A stretch of 64,000 nt of DNA from Eledone cirrhosa (taxonomy: Eukaryota > Mollusca > Cephalopoda > Octopoda > Eledonidae). The notes beneath the pieces were generated by a model. The model searched no databases, was not told the origin of the DNA, and worked only from the letters and a program-made list of their open reading frames with translations. Position numbers and translations under genes: made by a program. Below, piece after piece: positions 1 to 13,869 of this stretch. The stretch spans positions 32,798,017 through 32,862,016 of the forward strand of contig OZ024749.1 of the NCBI GenBank assembly GCA_964016885.1, in the 5' to 3' direction. Within the stretch, counting starts at the first letter, position 1; each line of letters begins with the position of its first letter.

Positions 1-1090
1 TACATTATTATAAACAATTATCGCCGACAGTTTACGTTTAAAGATAAAGTTTACCTAAATCTAATTGATTATATGTTTGTATATCATTCACGTTTTCAGG
101 CATCCTGTTTAGAATGGGTACATTTCATCCATTAGTGCAATATGTGGTCCTGTAAAACATGATGGAGTGATAGGGGCGCTTTATTGACGTACGGTGTACA
201 CCGTCAACTTACCGTGTCTGGATAGAGCAAATGTTTTTCAGAGTATGCTCGATATTGAGAAAAATTCATAGAAGGTGAAATTACTCCTGTAAATGACTCG
301 TATTTTTTTTTATCGACCTCAAATACATTAAATACCAAAGGTGACCAAGCGGAATTCGAACAAAAACGAGTACCAAAAGCATTCAATCCGATGGTCATAA
401 GATTTTGTCATTTCGCCAGCTTGTTAAAACTTTACTACGAATCCCTATGTATAATATCTGTAATTGTAATTTTCATGAGGAAAAGCTTTAGATATTATGA
501 GAAAGGGATTATATTTTACAATATTTAGAACACTGAACTATTTGACGTAGGTTAGTGAGTAGACGATTGTAGATAAGGTATGAAATAAGTCTGATTTTAA
601 TTTGTTTATAACCTCAGATAAAGATGAGGTTTGAAAAATAAGTCAATAGACTCATTAATATGTTCCACCCCACGGAAATCTTTAGTAAAAGGCGAAAGAT
701 TTATCCGCTGGGGATGAGGAGAAACCAGAGTAGATTGGATCATTTCTAGAGGATATCTATATAAAATATATTGTATAACAACCACTAATTATAATATATA
801 AATAATAGTACATATTTAATTCTCTAATCAATATAAATTGAGGGTTTTGGATATAGTGTATCTATTACATTATTATAAACAATTATCGCCGTCAGTTTAC
901 GTTTAAAGATAAAGTTTACCTAAATCTAATTGATTATATATTTGTATATCATTCACATTTTCAGGCATCCTTTTTAGAATGGGTACATTTCATCCATTAG
1001 TGCAATATGTGGTGCGGTAAAACATGAGGGAGTGATAGGGGCGCTTTATTGGCGTACGGCGTTGTTCAACCTGGTGTAGACCGTCAACTT

Positions 1091-1310
1091 ACCGTGTCTG
1101 GATAGAGCAAATTTCTTTCAGAGAATGCTCGATATTGAGAAAAATTCATAGAAAGTGAAATTACTGCTGTAGTTGACTCGTATTTTTTTTTATCGACCTC
1201 AAATGCATTAAATACCAAAGGTGACCAAGCGTAATTCGAACAAAAACTAGTACCAAAAGCATTCAATCCGATGGTTATAAGATTTTGCCAATTGGCCAAC
1301 TGGATAAAAG
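1091..1310 (-). mobile_element. Decayed SINE inside each satellite monomer (shown for monomer 2)
   Basis: Read on the minus strand, this part of every monomer follows the octopus SINE found intact at 59913-60086: a counterpart of the GTTCAAATCCCGCC B-box area, then a counterpart of GAGGTTAACTTTGCCTTTCA, then GGTCGATAAA and a tail resembling the SINE tails at 29428-29575. The match is visible in translation too: the recurrent minus-strand frame reads SPLVFNAFEVDKKKYES where the fresh SINE reads VNFAFHPYGVDKIKYQ. Intermediates at 29.8 and 30.5 kb bridge the two. Degraded, so not an active element. Confidence 0.65.
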
Positions 1311-2639
1311 TTTACTACGAACCCCTATGTATAATATCTGTAATTGTATTTTTCATGAAGAAAAGCTTTAGATATTATGAGAAAGGGATTATATTTTTCA
1401 ATATTTAGAACACTGAACTATTTAACGTAGGTTAGTGAGTAGACGATTGTAGATAAGGTAGGAAATAAGTCTGATTTTAATTTGTTTATAACCTCATGTA
1501 AGGATGAGGTTTGAAAAATAAGTCAATAGACTCATTAATATGTTCCACCCCACGGAAATCTTTAGTAAAAGGCGAAAGATTTATCCGCTCGGGATGAGGA
1601 GAAACCAGAGTAGATTGGATCACTTCTAGAGGATATCTATATAAAATATATTGTATAACAACCACTGATTATAATATATAAATAATAGTACATATTTAAT
1701 TCTCTAATCAATATAAATTTAGGGTTTGGGAAATATTGTATTTATTACATTATTATAAACATTTATCGCCGACAGTTTACGTTTAAAGATAAAGTTTACC
1801 TAAATCTAATTGATTATATGTTTGTATATCATTCACATTTTCAGGCATCCTTTTTAGAATGGGTACATTTCATCCATTAGTGCAATATGTGGTCCAGTAA
1901 AACATGAGGGAGTGATAGGGGCGCTTTATTGGCGTACGGCGTTGTTCAACCTGGTGTAGACCGTCAACTTACCGTGTCTGGATAGAGCAAATTTCTTTCA
2001 GAGAATGCTCGATAGTGAGAAAAATTCAGAGAAGGTGAAATTACTCCTGTAAATGACTCGTATTTTTTTTTATCGACCTCAAATGCATTAAAAACCAAAG
2101 GTGACCAAGCGTAATTCGAACAAAAACGAGTAGCAAAAGCATTCAATCCGATGGTCATAAGATTTTGTCATTTGGCCAGCTTGTTAAAACTTTACTACGA
2201 ATCCCTATGTATAATATCTGTAATTGTATTTTTCATGAGGAAAAGCTTTAGATATTATGAGAAAGAGATTATATTTCTCAATATTTAGAACACTGAACTA
2301 TTTAACGTAGGTTAGTGAGTTGACGATTGTAGAGAAGGTAGGAAATAAGTCTGATTTTAATTTGTTTATAACCTCATGTAAGGATGAGGTTTGAAAAATA
2401 AGTCAATAGACTCATTAATATGTTCCACCCCACGGAAATCTTTAGTAAAAGGCGAAAGATTTATCCGCTCGGGATGAGGAGAAACCAGAGTAGATTGGAT
2501 CACTTCTAGAGGATATCTATATAAAATATATTGTATAACAACCACTGATTATAATATATAAATAATAGTACATATTTAATTCTCTAATCAATATAAATTT
2601 AGGGTTTGGGATATATTGTATTTATTACATTATTATAAA

Positions 2640-5600
2640 CAATTATCGCCGACACTTTACGTTTAAAGATAAAGTTTACCTAAATCTAATTGATTATATG
2701 TTTGTATATCATTCACATTTTCAGGCATCGTATTTAGAATGGGTACATTTCATCCATTAGTGCAATATGTGGTCCTGTAAAACATGATGGAGTGATAGGG
2801 GCGCTTTATTGACGTACGGTGTACACCGTCAACTTACCGTGTCTGGATAGAGCAAATGTTTTTCAGAGTATGCTCGATATTGAGAAAAATTCATAGAAGG
2901 TGAAATTACTGCTGTAGTTGACTCGTATTTTTTTTTATCGACCTCAAATGCATTAAATACCAAAGGTGACCAAGCGGAATTCGAACAAAAACGAGTACCA
3001 AAAGCATTCAATCCGATGGTCATAAGATTTTGTCTTTTGGCCAGCTTGTTAAAACTTTACTACGAATCCCTATGTATAATATCTGTAATTGTATTTTTAT
3101 GAGGAAAAGCTTTAGATATTATGAGAAAGGGATTATATTTTACAATATTTAGAACACTGAACTATTTGACGTAGGTTAGTGAGTAGACGATTGTAGATAA
3201 GGTAGGAAATAAGTCTGATTTTATTTTGTTTATAACCTCAGATAAAGATGAGGTTTGAAAAATAAGTCAATAGACTCATTAATATGTTCCACCCCACGGA
3301 AATCTTTAGTAAAAGGCGAAAGATTTATCCGCTCGGGATGAGGAGAAACCAGAGTAGATAGGATCACTTCTAGAGGATATCTATATAAAATATATTGTAT
3401 AACAACCACTGATTATAATATATAAATAATAGTACATATTTAATTCTCTAATCAATATAAATTTAGGGTTTGGGAAATATTGTATTTATTACATTATTAT
3501 AAACAATTATCGCCGACACTTTACGTTTAAAGATAAAGTTTACCTAAATCTAATTGATTATATGTTTGTATATCATTCACATTTTCAGGCATCCTATTTA
3601 GAATGGGTACATTTCATCCATTAGTGCAATATGTGGTCCTGTAAAACATGATGGGTTGATAGGGGCGCTTTAATGACGTACGGTGTACACCGTCAACTTA
3701 CCGTGTCTGGATAGAGCAAATGTTTTTCAGAGTATGCTCGATATTGAGAAAAATTCATAGAAGGTGAAATTACTGCTGTAGTTGACTCGTATTTTTTTTT
3801 ATCGACCTCAAATGCATTAAATACCAAAGGTGACCAAGCGGAATTCGAACAAAAACGAGTACCAAAAGCATTCAATCCGATGGTTATAAGATTTTGCCAA
3901 TTGGCCAACTGGATAAAAGTTTACTACGAACCCCTATGTATAATATCTGTAATTGTATTTTTCATGAGGAAAAGCTTTAGATATTATGAGAAGGGGATTA
4001 TATTTTTCAATATTTAGAACACTGAACTATTTAACGTAGGTTAGTGAGTAGACGATTGTAGATAAGGTAGGAAATAAGTCTGATTTTAATTTGTTTATAA
4101 CCTCATGTAAGGATGAGGTTTGAAAAATAAGTCAATAGACTCATTAATATGTTCCACCCCACGGAAATCTTTAGTAAAAGGCGAAAGATTTATCCGCTCG
4201 GGATGAGGAGAAACCAGAGTAGATTGGATCACTTCTTGAGGATATCTATATAAAATATATTGTATAACAACCACTGATTATAATATATAAATAATAGTAC
4301 ATATTTAATTCTCTAATCAATATAAATTTAGTGTTTTGGAAATATTGTATTTATTACATTATTATAAACATTTATCGCCGACAGTTTACGTTTAAAGATA
4401 AAGTTTACCTAAATCTAATTGATTATATGTTTGTATATCATTCACATTTTCAGGCATTGTATTTAGAATGGGTACATTTCATCCATTAGTGCAATATGTG
4501 GTCCTGTAAAACATGATGGAGTGATAGGGGCGCTTTATTGACGTACGGTGTACACCGTCAACTTACCGTGTCTGGATAGAGCAAATGTTTTTCAGAGTAT
4601 GCTCGATATTGAGAAAAATTCATAGAAAGTGAAATTACTGCTGTAGTTGACTCGTATTTTTTTTTATCGACCTCAAATGCATTAAATACCAAAGGTGACC
4701 AAGCGTAATTCGAACAAAAACTAGTACCAAAAGCATTCAATCCGATGGTTATAAGATTTTGCCAATTGGCCAACTGGATAAAAGTTTACTACGAACCCCT
4801 ATGTATAATATCTGTAATTGTATTTTTCATGAAGAAAAGCTTTAGATATTATGAGAAAGGGATTATATTTTTCAATATTTAGAACACTGAACTATTTAAC
4901 GTAGGTTAGTGAGTAGACGATTGTAGATAAGGTAGGAAATAAGTCTGATTTTAATTTGTTTATAACCTCATGTAAGGATGAGGTTTGAAAAATAAGTCAA
5001 TAGACTCATTAATATGTTCCACCCCACGGAAATCTTTAGTAAAAGGCGAAAGATTTATCCGCTCGGGATGAGGAGAAACCAGAGTAGATTGGATCACTTC
5101 TAGAGGATATCTATATAAAATATATTGTATAACAACCACTGATTATAATATATAAATAATAGTACATATTTAATTCTCTAATCAATATAAATTTAGTGTT
5201 TTGGAAATATTGTATTTATTACATTATTATAAACATTTATCGCCGACAGTTTACGTTTAAAGATAAAGTTTACCTAAATCTAATTGATTATATGTTTGTA
5301 TATCATTCACATTTTCAGGCATTGTATTTAGAATGGGTACATTTCATCCATTAGTGCAATATGTGGTCCTGTAAAACATGATGGAGTGATAGGGGCGCTT
5401 TATTGACGTACGGTGTACACCGTCAACTTACCGTGTCTGGATAGAGCAAATGTTTTTCAGCTTATGCTCGATATTGAGAAAAATTCATAGAAAGTGAAAT
5501 TACTGCTGTAGTTGACTCGTATTTTTTTTTATCGACCTCAAATGCATTAAATACCAAAGGTGACCAAGCGTAATTCGAACAAAAACTAGTACCAAAAGCA

Positions 5601-8600
5601 TTCAATCCGATGGTTATAAGATTTTGCCAATTGGCCAACTGGATAAAAGTTTACTACGAACCCCTATGTATAATATCTGTAATTGTATTTTTCATGAAGA
5701 AAAGCTTTAGATATTATGAGAAAGGGATTATATTTTTCAATATTTAGAACACTGAACTATTTAACGTAGGTTAGTGAGTAGACGATTGTAGATAAGGTAG
5801 GAAATAAGTCTGATTTTAATTTGTTTATAACCTCATGTAAGGATGAGGTTTGAAAAATAAGTCAATAGACTCATTAATATGTTCCACCCCACGGAAATCT
5901 TTAGTAAAAGGCGAAAGATTTATCCGCTCGGGATGAGGAGAAACCAGAGTAGATTGGATCACTTCTAGAGGATATCTATATAAAATATATTGTATAACAA
6001 CCACTGATTATAATATATAAATAATAGTACATATTTAATTCTCTAATCAATATAAATTTAGGGTTTGGGATATATTGTATTTATTACATTATTATAAACA
6101 ATTATCGCCGACACTTTACGTTTAAAGATAAAGTTTACCTAAATCTAATTGATTATATGTTTGTATATCATTCACATTTTCAGGCATCGTATTTAGAATG
6201 GGTACATTTCATCCATTAGTGCAATATGTGGTCCTGTAAAACATGATGGAGTGATAGGGGCGCTTTATTGACGTACGGTGTACACCGTCAACTTACCGTG
6301 TCTGGATAGAGCAAATGTTTTTCAGAGTATGCTCGATATTGAGAAAAATTCATAGAAGGTGAAATTACTGCTGTAGTTGACTCGTATTTTTTTTTATCGA
6401 CCTCAAATGCATTAAATACCAAAGGTGACCAAGCGGAATTCGAACAAAAACGAGTACCAAAAGCATTCAATCCGATGGTCATAAGATTTTGTCTTTTGGC
6501 CAGCTTGTTAAAACTTTACTACGAATCCCTATGTATAATATCTGTAATTGTATTTTTATGAGGAAAAGCTTTAGATATTATGAGAAAGGGATTATATTTT
6601 ACAATATTTAGAACACTGAACTATTTGACGTAGGTTAGTGAGTAGACGATTGTAGATAAGGTAGGAAATAAGTCTGATTTTATTTTGTTTATAACCTCAG
6701 ATAAAGATGAGGTTTGAAAAATAAGTCAATAGACTCATTAATATGTTCCACCCCACGGAAATCTTTAGTAAAAGGCGAAAGATTTATCCGCTCGGGATGA
6801 GGAGAAACCAGAGTAGGTAGGATCACTTCTAGAGGATATCTATATAAAATATATTGTATAACAACCACTGATTATAATATATAAATAATAGTACATATTT
6901 AATTCTCTAATCAATATAAATTTAGGGTTTGGGAAATATTGTATTTATTACATTATTATAAACAATTATCGCCGACACTTTACGTTTAAAGATAAAGTTT
7001 ACCTAAATCTAATTGATTATATGTTTGTATATCATTCACATTTTCAGGCATCCTATTTAGAATGGGTACATTTCATCCATTAGTGCAATATGTGGTCCTG
7101 TAAAACATGATGGGTTGATAGGGGCGCTTTAATGACGTACGGTGTACACCGTCAACTTACCGTGTCTGGATAGAGCAAATGTTTTTCAGAGTATGCTCGA
7201 TATTGAGAAAAATTCATAGAAGGTGAAATTACTGCTGTAGTTGACTCGTATTTTTTTTTATCGACCTCAAATGCATTAAATACCAAAGGTGACCAAGCGG
7301 AATTCGAACAAAAACGAGTACCAAAAGCATTCAATCCGATGGTTATAAGATTTTGCCAATTGGCCAACTGGATAAAAGTTTACTACGAACCCCTATGTAT
7401 AATATCTGTAATTGTATTTTTCATGAGGAAAAGCTTTAGATATTATGAGAAGGGGATTATATTTTTCAATATTTAGAACACTGAACTATTTAACGTAGGT
7501 TAGTGAGTAGACGATTGTAGATAAGGTAGGAAATAAGTCTGATTTTAATTTGTTTATAACCTCATGTAAGGATGAGGTTTGAAAAATAAGTCAATAGACT
7601 CATTAATATGTTCCACCCCACGGAAATCTTTAGTAAAAGGCGAAAGATTTATCCGCTCGGGATGAGGAGAAACCAGAGTAGATTGGATCACTTCTTGAGG
7701 ATATCTATATAAAATATATTGTATAACAACCACTGATTATAATATATAAATAATAGTACATATTTAATTCTCTAATCAATATAAATTTAGTGTTTTGGAA
7801 ATATTGTATTTATTACATTATTATAAACATTTATCGCCGACAGTTTACGTTTAAAGATAAAGTTTACCTAAATCTAATTGATTATATGTTTGTATATCAT
7901 TCACATTTTCAGGCATTGTATTTAGAATGGGTACATTTCATCCATTAGTGCAATATGTGGTCCTGTAAAACATGATGGAGTGATAGGGGCGCTTTATTGA
8001 CGTACGGTGTACACCGTCAACTTACCGTGTCTGGATAGAGCAAATGTTTTTCAGCTTATGCTCGATATTGAGAAAAATTCATAGAAAGTGAAATTACTGC
8101 TGTAGTTGACTCGTATTTTTTTTTATCGACCTCAAATGCATTAAATACCAAAGGTGACCAAGCGTAATTCGAACAAAAACTAGTACCAAAAGCATTCAAT
8201 CCGATGGTTATAAGATTTTGCCAATTGGCCAACTGGATAAAAGTTTACTACGAACCCCTATGTATAATATCTGTAATTGTATTTTTCATGAAGAAAAGCT
8301 TTAGATATTATGAGAAAGGGATTATATTTTTCAATATTTAGAACACTGAACTATTTAACGTAGGTTAGTGAGTAGACGATTGTAGATAAGGTAGGAAATA
8401 AGTCTGATTTTAATTTGTTTATAACCTCATGTAAGGATGAGGTTTGAAAAATAAGTCAATAGACTCATTAATATGTTCCACCCCACGGAAATCTTTAGTA
8501 AAAGGCGAAAGATTTATCCGCTCGGGATGAGGAGAAACCAGAGTAGATTGGATCACTTCTAGAGGATATCTATATAAAATATATTGTATAACAACCACTG

Positions 8601-11280
8601 ATTATAATATATAAATAATAGTACATATTTAATTCTCTAATCAATATAAATTTAGTGTTTTGGAAATATTGTATTTATTACATTATTATAAACATTTATC
8701 GCCGACAGTTTACGTTTAAAGATAAAGTTTACCTAAATCTAATTGATTATATGTTTGTATATCATTCACATTTTCAGGCATCCTTTTTAGAATGGGTACA
8801 TTTCATCCATTAGTGCAATATGTGGTCCGGTAAAACATGAGGGAGTGATAGGGGCGCTTTATTGGCGTACGGCGTTGTTCAACCTGGTGTAGACCGTCAA
8901 CTTACCGTGTCTGGATAGAGCAAATTTCTTTCAGAGAATGCTCGATAGTGAGAAAAATTCAGAGAAGGTGAAATTACTCCTGTAAATGACTCGTATTTTT
9001 TTTTATCGACCTCAAATGCATTAAAAACCAAAGGTGACCAAGCGTAATTCGAACAAAAACGAGTAGCAAAAGCATTCAATCCGATGGTCATAAGATTTTG
9101 TCATTTGGCCAGCTTGTTAAAACTTTACTACGAATCCCTATGTATAATATCTGTAATTGTATTTTTCATGAGGAAAAGCTTTAGATATTATGAGAAAGAG
9201 ATTATATTTCTCAATATTTAGAACACTGAACTATTTAACGTAGGTTAGTGAGTTGACGATTGTAGAGAAGGTAGGAAATAAGTCTGATTTTAATTTGTTT
9301 ATAACCTCATGTAAGGATGAGGTTTGAAAAATAAGTCAATAGACTCATTAATATGTTCCACCCCACGGAAATCTTTAGTAAAAGGCGAAAGATTTATCCG
9401 CTCGGGATGAGGAGAAACCAGAGTAGATTGGATCACTTCTAGAGGATATCTATATAAAATATATTGTATAACAACCACTGATTATAATATATAAATAATA
9501 GTACATATTTAATTCTCTAATCAATATAAATTTAGGGTTTGGGATATATTGTATTTATTACATTATTATAAACAATTATCGCCGACACTTTACGTTTAAA
9601 GATAAAGTTTACCTAAATCTAATTGATTATATGTTTGTATATCATTCACATTTTCAGGCATCGTATTTAGAATGGGTACATTTCATCCATTAGTGCAATA
9701 TGTGGTCCTGTAAAACATGATGGAGTGATAGGGGCGCTTTATTGACGTACGGTGTACACCGTCAACTTACCGTGTCTGGATAGAGCAAATGTTTTTCAGA
9801 GTATGCTCGATATTGAGAAAAATTCATAGAAGGTGAAATTACTGCTGTAGTTGACTCGTATTTTTTTTTATCGACCTCAAATGCATTAAATACCAAAGGT
9901 GACCAAGCGGAATTCGAACAAAAACGAGTACCAAAAGCATTCAATCCGATGGTCATAAGATTTTGTCTTTTGGCCAGCTTGTTAAAACTTTACTACGAAT
10001 CCCTATGTATAATATCTGTAATTGTATTTTTATGAGGAAAAGCTTTAGATATTATGAGAAAGGGATTATATTTTACAATATTTAGAACACTGAACTATTT
10101 GACGTAGGTTAGTGAGTAGACGATTGTAGATAAGGTAGGAAATAAGTCTGATTTTATTTTGTTTATAACCTCAGATAAAGATGAGGTTTGAAAAATAAGT
10201 CAATAGACTCATTAATATGTTCCACCCCACGGAAATCTTTAGTAAAAGGCGAAAGATTTATCCGCTCGGGATGAGGAGAAACCAGAGTAGATAGGATCAC
10301 TTCTAGAGGATATCTATATAAAATATATTGTATAACAACCACTGATTATAATATATAAATAATAGTACATATTTAATTCTCTAATCAATATAAATTTAGG
10401 GTTTGGGAAATATTGTATTTATTACATTATTATAAACAATTATCGCCGACACTTTACGTTTAAAGATAAAGTTTACCTAAATCTAATTGATTATATGTTT
10501 GTATATCATTCACATTTTCAGGCATCCTATTTAGAATGGGTACATTTCATCCATTAGTGCAATATGTGGTCCTGTAAAACATGATGGGTTGATAGGGGCG
10601 CTTTAATGACGTACGGTGTACACCGTCAACTTACCGTGTCTGGATAGAGCAAATGTTTTTCAGAGTATGCTCGATATTGAGAAAAATTCATAGAAGGTGA
10701 ATTACTGCTGTAGTTGACTCGTATTTTTTTTTATCGACCTCAAATGCATTAAATACCAAAGGTGACCAAGCGGAATTCGAACAAAAACGAGTACCAAAAG
10801 CATTCAATCCGATGGTTATAAGATTTTGCCAATTGGCCAACTGGATAAAAGTTTACTACGAACCCCTATGTATAATATCTGTAATTGTATTTTTCATGAG
10901 GAAAAGCTTTAGATATTATGAGAAGGGGATTATATTTTTCAATATTTAGAACACTGAACTATTTAACGTAGGTTAGTGAGTAGACGATTGTAGATAAGGT
11001 AGGAAATAAGTCTGATTTTAATTTGTTTATAACCTCATGTAAGGATGAGGTTTGAAAAATAAGTCAATAGACTCATTAATATGTTCCACCCCACGGAAAT
11101 CTTTAGTAAAAGGCGAAAGATTTATCCGCTCGGGATGAGGAGAAACCAGAGTAGATTGGATCACTTCTTGAGGATATCTATATAAAATATATTGTATAAC
11201 AACCACTGATTATAATATATAAATAATAGTACATATTTAATTCTCTAATCAATATAAATTTAGTGTTTTGGAAATATTGT
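2640..11280. repeat. Higher-order block in the left half of the array
   Basis: A pair of diagnostic short monomers recurs as a unit. The first has tttttatgaggaaaag with a missing C and gtagatagg; the second has gatgggttgatagg with taatgacg. The pairs begin at rulers 2836, 6295 and 9769, spacings 3459 and 3474 bp, about four monomers. Monomers 7159 and 10633 are near copies of 3700; 8024 shares the rare cagcttatgc with 5430 and 12377. This points to multi-monomer unequal exchange or amplification, not single-monomer turnover. Confidence 0.75.
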
Positions 11281-13869
11281 ATTTATTACATTATTATAAA
11301 CATTTATCGCCGACAGTTTACGTTTAAAGATAAAGTTTACCTAAATCTAATTGATTATATGTTTGTATATCATTCACATTTTCAGGCATCCTTTTTAGAA
11401 TGGGTACATTTCATCCATTAGTGCAATATGTGGTCCGGTAAAACATGAGGGAGTGATAGGGGCGCTTTATTGGCGTACGGCGTTGTTCAACCTGGTGTAG
11501 ACCGTCAACTTACCGTGTCTGGATAGAGCAAATTTCTTTCAGAGAATGCTCGATAGTGAGAAAAATTCAGAGAAGGTGAAATTACTCCTGTAAATGACTC
11601 GTATTTTTTTTTATCGACCTCAAATGCATTAAAAACCAAAGGTGACCAAGCGTAATTCGAACAAAAACGAGTAGCAAAAGCATTCAATCCGATGGTCATA
11701 AGATTTTGTCATTTGGCCAGCTTGTTAAAACTTTACTACGAATCCCTATGTATAATATCTGTAATTGTATTTTTCATGAGGAAAAGCTTTAGATATTATG
11801 AGAAAGAGATTATATTTCTCAATATTTAGAACACTGAACTATTTAACGTAGGTTAGTGAGTTGACGATTGTAGAGAAGGTAGGAAATAAGTCTGATTTTA
11901 ATTTGTTTATAACCTCATGTAAGGATGAGGTTTGAAAAATAAGTCAATAGACTCATTAATATGTTCCACCCCACGGAAATCTTTAGTAAAAGGCGAAAGA
12001 TTTATCCGCTCGGGATGAGGAGAAACCAGAGTAGATTGGATCACTTCTAGAGGATATCTATATAAAATATATTGTATAACAACCACTGATTATAATATAT
12101 AAATAATAGTACATATTTAATTCTCTAATCAATATAAATTTAGGGTTTGGGATATATTGTATTTATTACATTATTATAAACAATTATCGCCGACACTTTA
12201 CGTTTAAAGATAAAGTTTACCTAAATCTAATTGATTATATGTTTGTATATCATTCACATTTTCAGGCATCGTATTTAGAATGGGTACATTTCATCCATTA
12301 GTGCAATATGTGGTCCTGTAAAACATGATGGAGTGATAGGGGCGCTTTATTGACGTACGGTGTACACCGTCAACTTACCGTGTCTGGATAGAGCAAATGT
12401 TTTTCAGCTTATGCTCGATATTGAGAAAAATTCATAGAAGGTGAAATTACTGCTGTAGTTGACTCGTATTTTTTTTTATCGACCTCAAATGCATTAAATA
12501 CCAAAGGTGACCAAGCGGAATTCGAACAAAAACGAGTACCAAAAGCATTCAATCCGATGGTCATAAGATTTTGTCTTTTGGCCAGCTTGTTAAAACTTTA
12601 CTACGAATCCCTATGTATAATATCTGTAATTGTATTTTTATGAGGAAAAGCTTTAGATATTATGAGAAAGGGATTATATTTTACAATATTTAGAACACTG
12701 AACTATTTGACGTAGGTTAGTGAGTAGACGATTGTAGATAAGGTATGAAATAAGTCTGATTTTAATTTGTTTATAACCTCAGATAAAGATGAGGTTTGAA
12801 AAATAAGTCAATAGACTCATTAATATGTTCCACCCCACGGAAATCTTTAGTAAAAGGCGAAAGATTTATCCGCTCGGGATGAGGAGAAACCAGAGTAGAT
12901 TGGATCACTTCTAGAGGATATCTATATAAAATATATTGTATAACAACCACTGATTATAATATATAAATAATAGTACATATTTAATTCTCTAATCAATATA
13001 AATTTAGGGTTTGGGAAATATTGTATTTATTACATTATTATAAACAATTATCGCCGACACTTTACGTTTAAAGATAAAGTTTACCTAAATCTAATTGATT
13101 ATATGTTTGTATATCATTCACATTTTCAGGCATCCTATTTAGAATGGATACATTTCATCCATTAGTGCAATATGTGGTCCTGTAAAACATGATGGAGTGA
13201 TAGGGGCGCTTTATTGACGTACGGTGTACACCGTCAACTTACCGTGTCTGGATAGAGCAAATTTCTTTCAGAGTATGCTCGATATTGAGAAAAATTCATA
13301 GAAGGTGAAATTACTCCTGTAGTTGACTCGTATTTTTTTTTATCGACCTCAAATGCATTAAATACCAAAGGTGACCAAGCGTAATTCGAACAAAAACTAG
13401 TACCAAAAGCATTCAATCCGATGGTTATAAGATTTTGCCAATTGGCCAACTGGATAAAAGTTTACTACGAACCCCTATGTATAATATCTGTAATTGTATT
13501 TTTCATGAGGAAAAGCTTTAGATATTATGAGAAAGGGATTATATTTTTCAATATTTAGAACACTGAACTATTTAACGTAGGTTAGTGAGTAGACGATTGT
13601 AGATAAGGTAGGAAATAAGTCTGATTTTAATTTGTTTATAACCTCATGTAAGGATGAGGTTTGAAAAATAAGTCAATAGACTCATTAATATGTTCCACCC
13701 CACGGAAATCTTTAGTAAAAGGCGAAAGATTTATCCGCTCGGGATGAGGAGAAACCAGAGTAGATTGGATCACTTCTAGAGGATATCTATATAAAATATA
13801 TTGTATAACAACCACTGATTATAATATATAAATAATAGTACATATTTAATTCTCTAATCAATATAAATT

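Noticed and set aside
700..720. CENP-B box in the satellite (ttatccgctcgggatg)
   Set aside because: Only CGGG of the consensus is matched; the TTCG half and the central A are missing.
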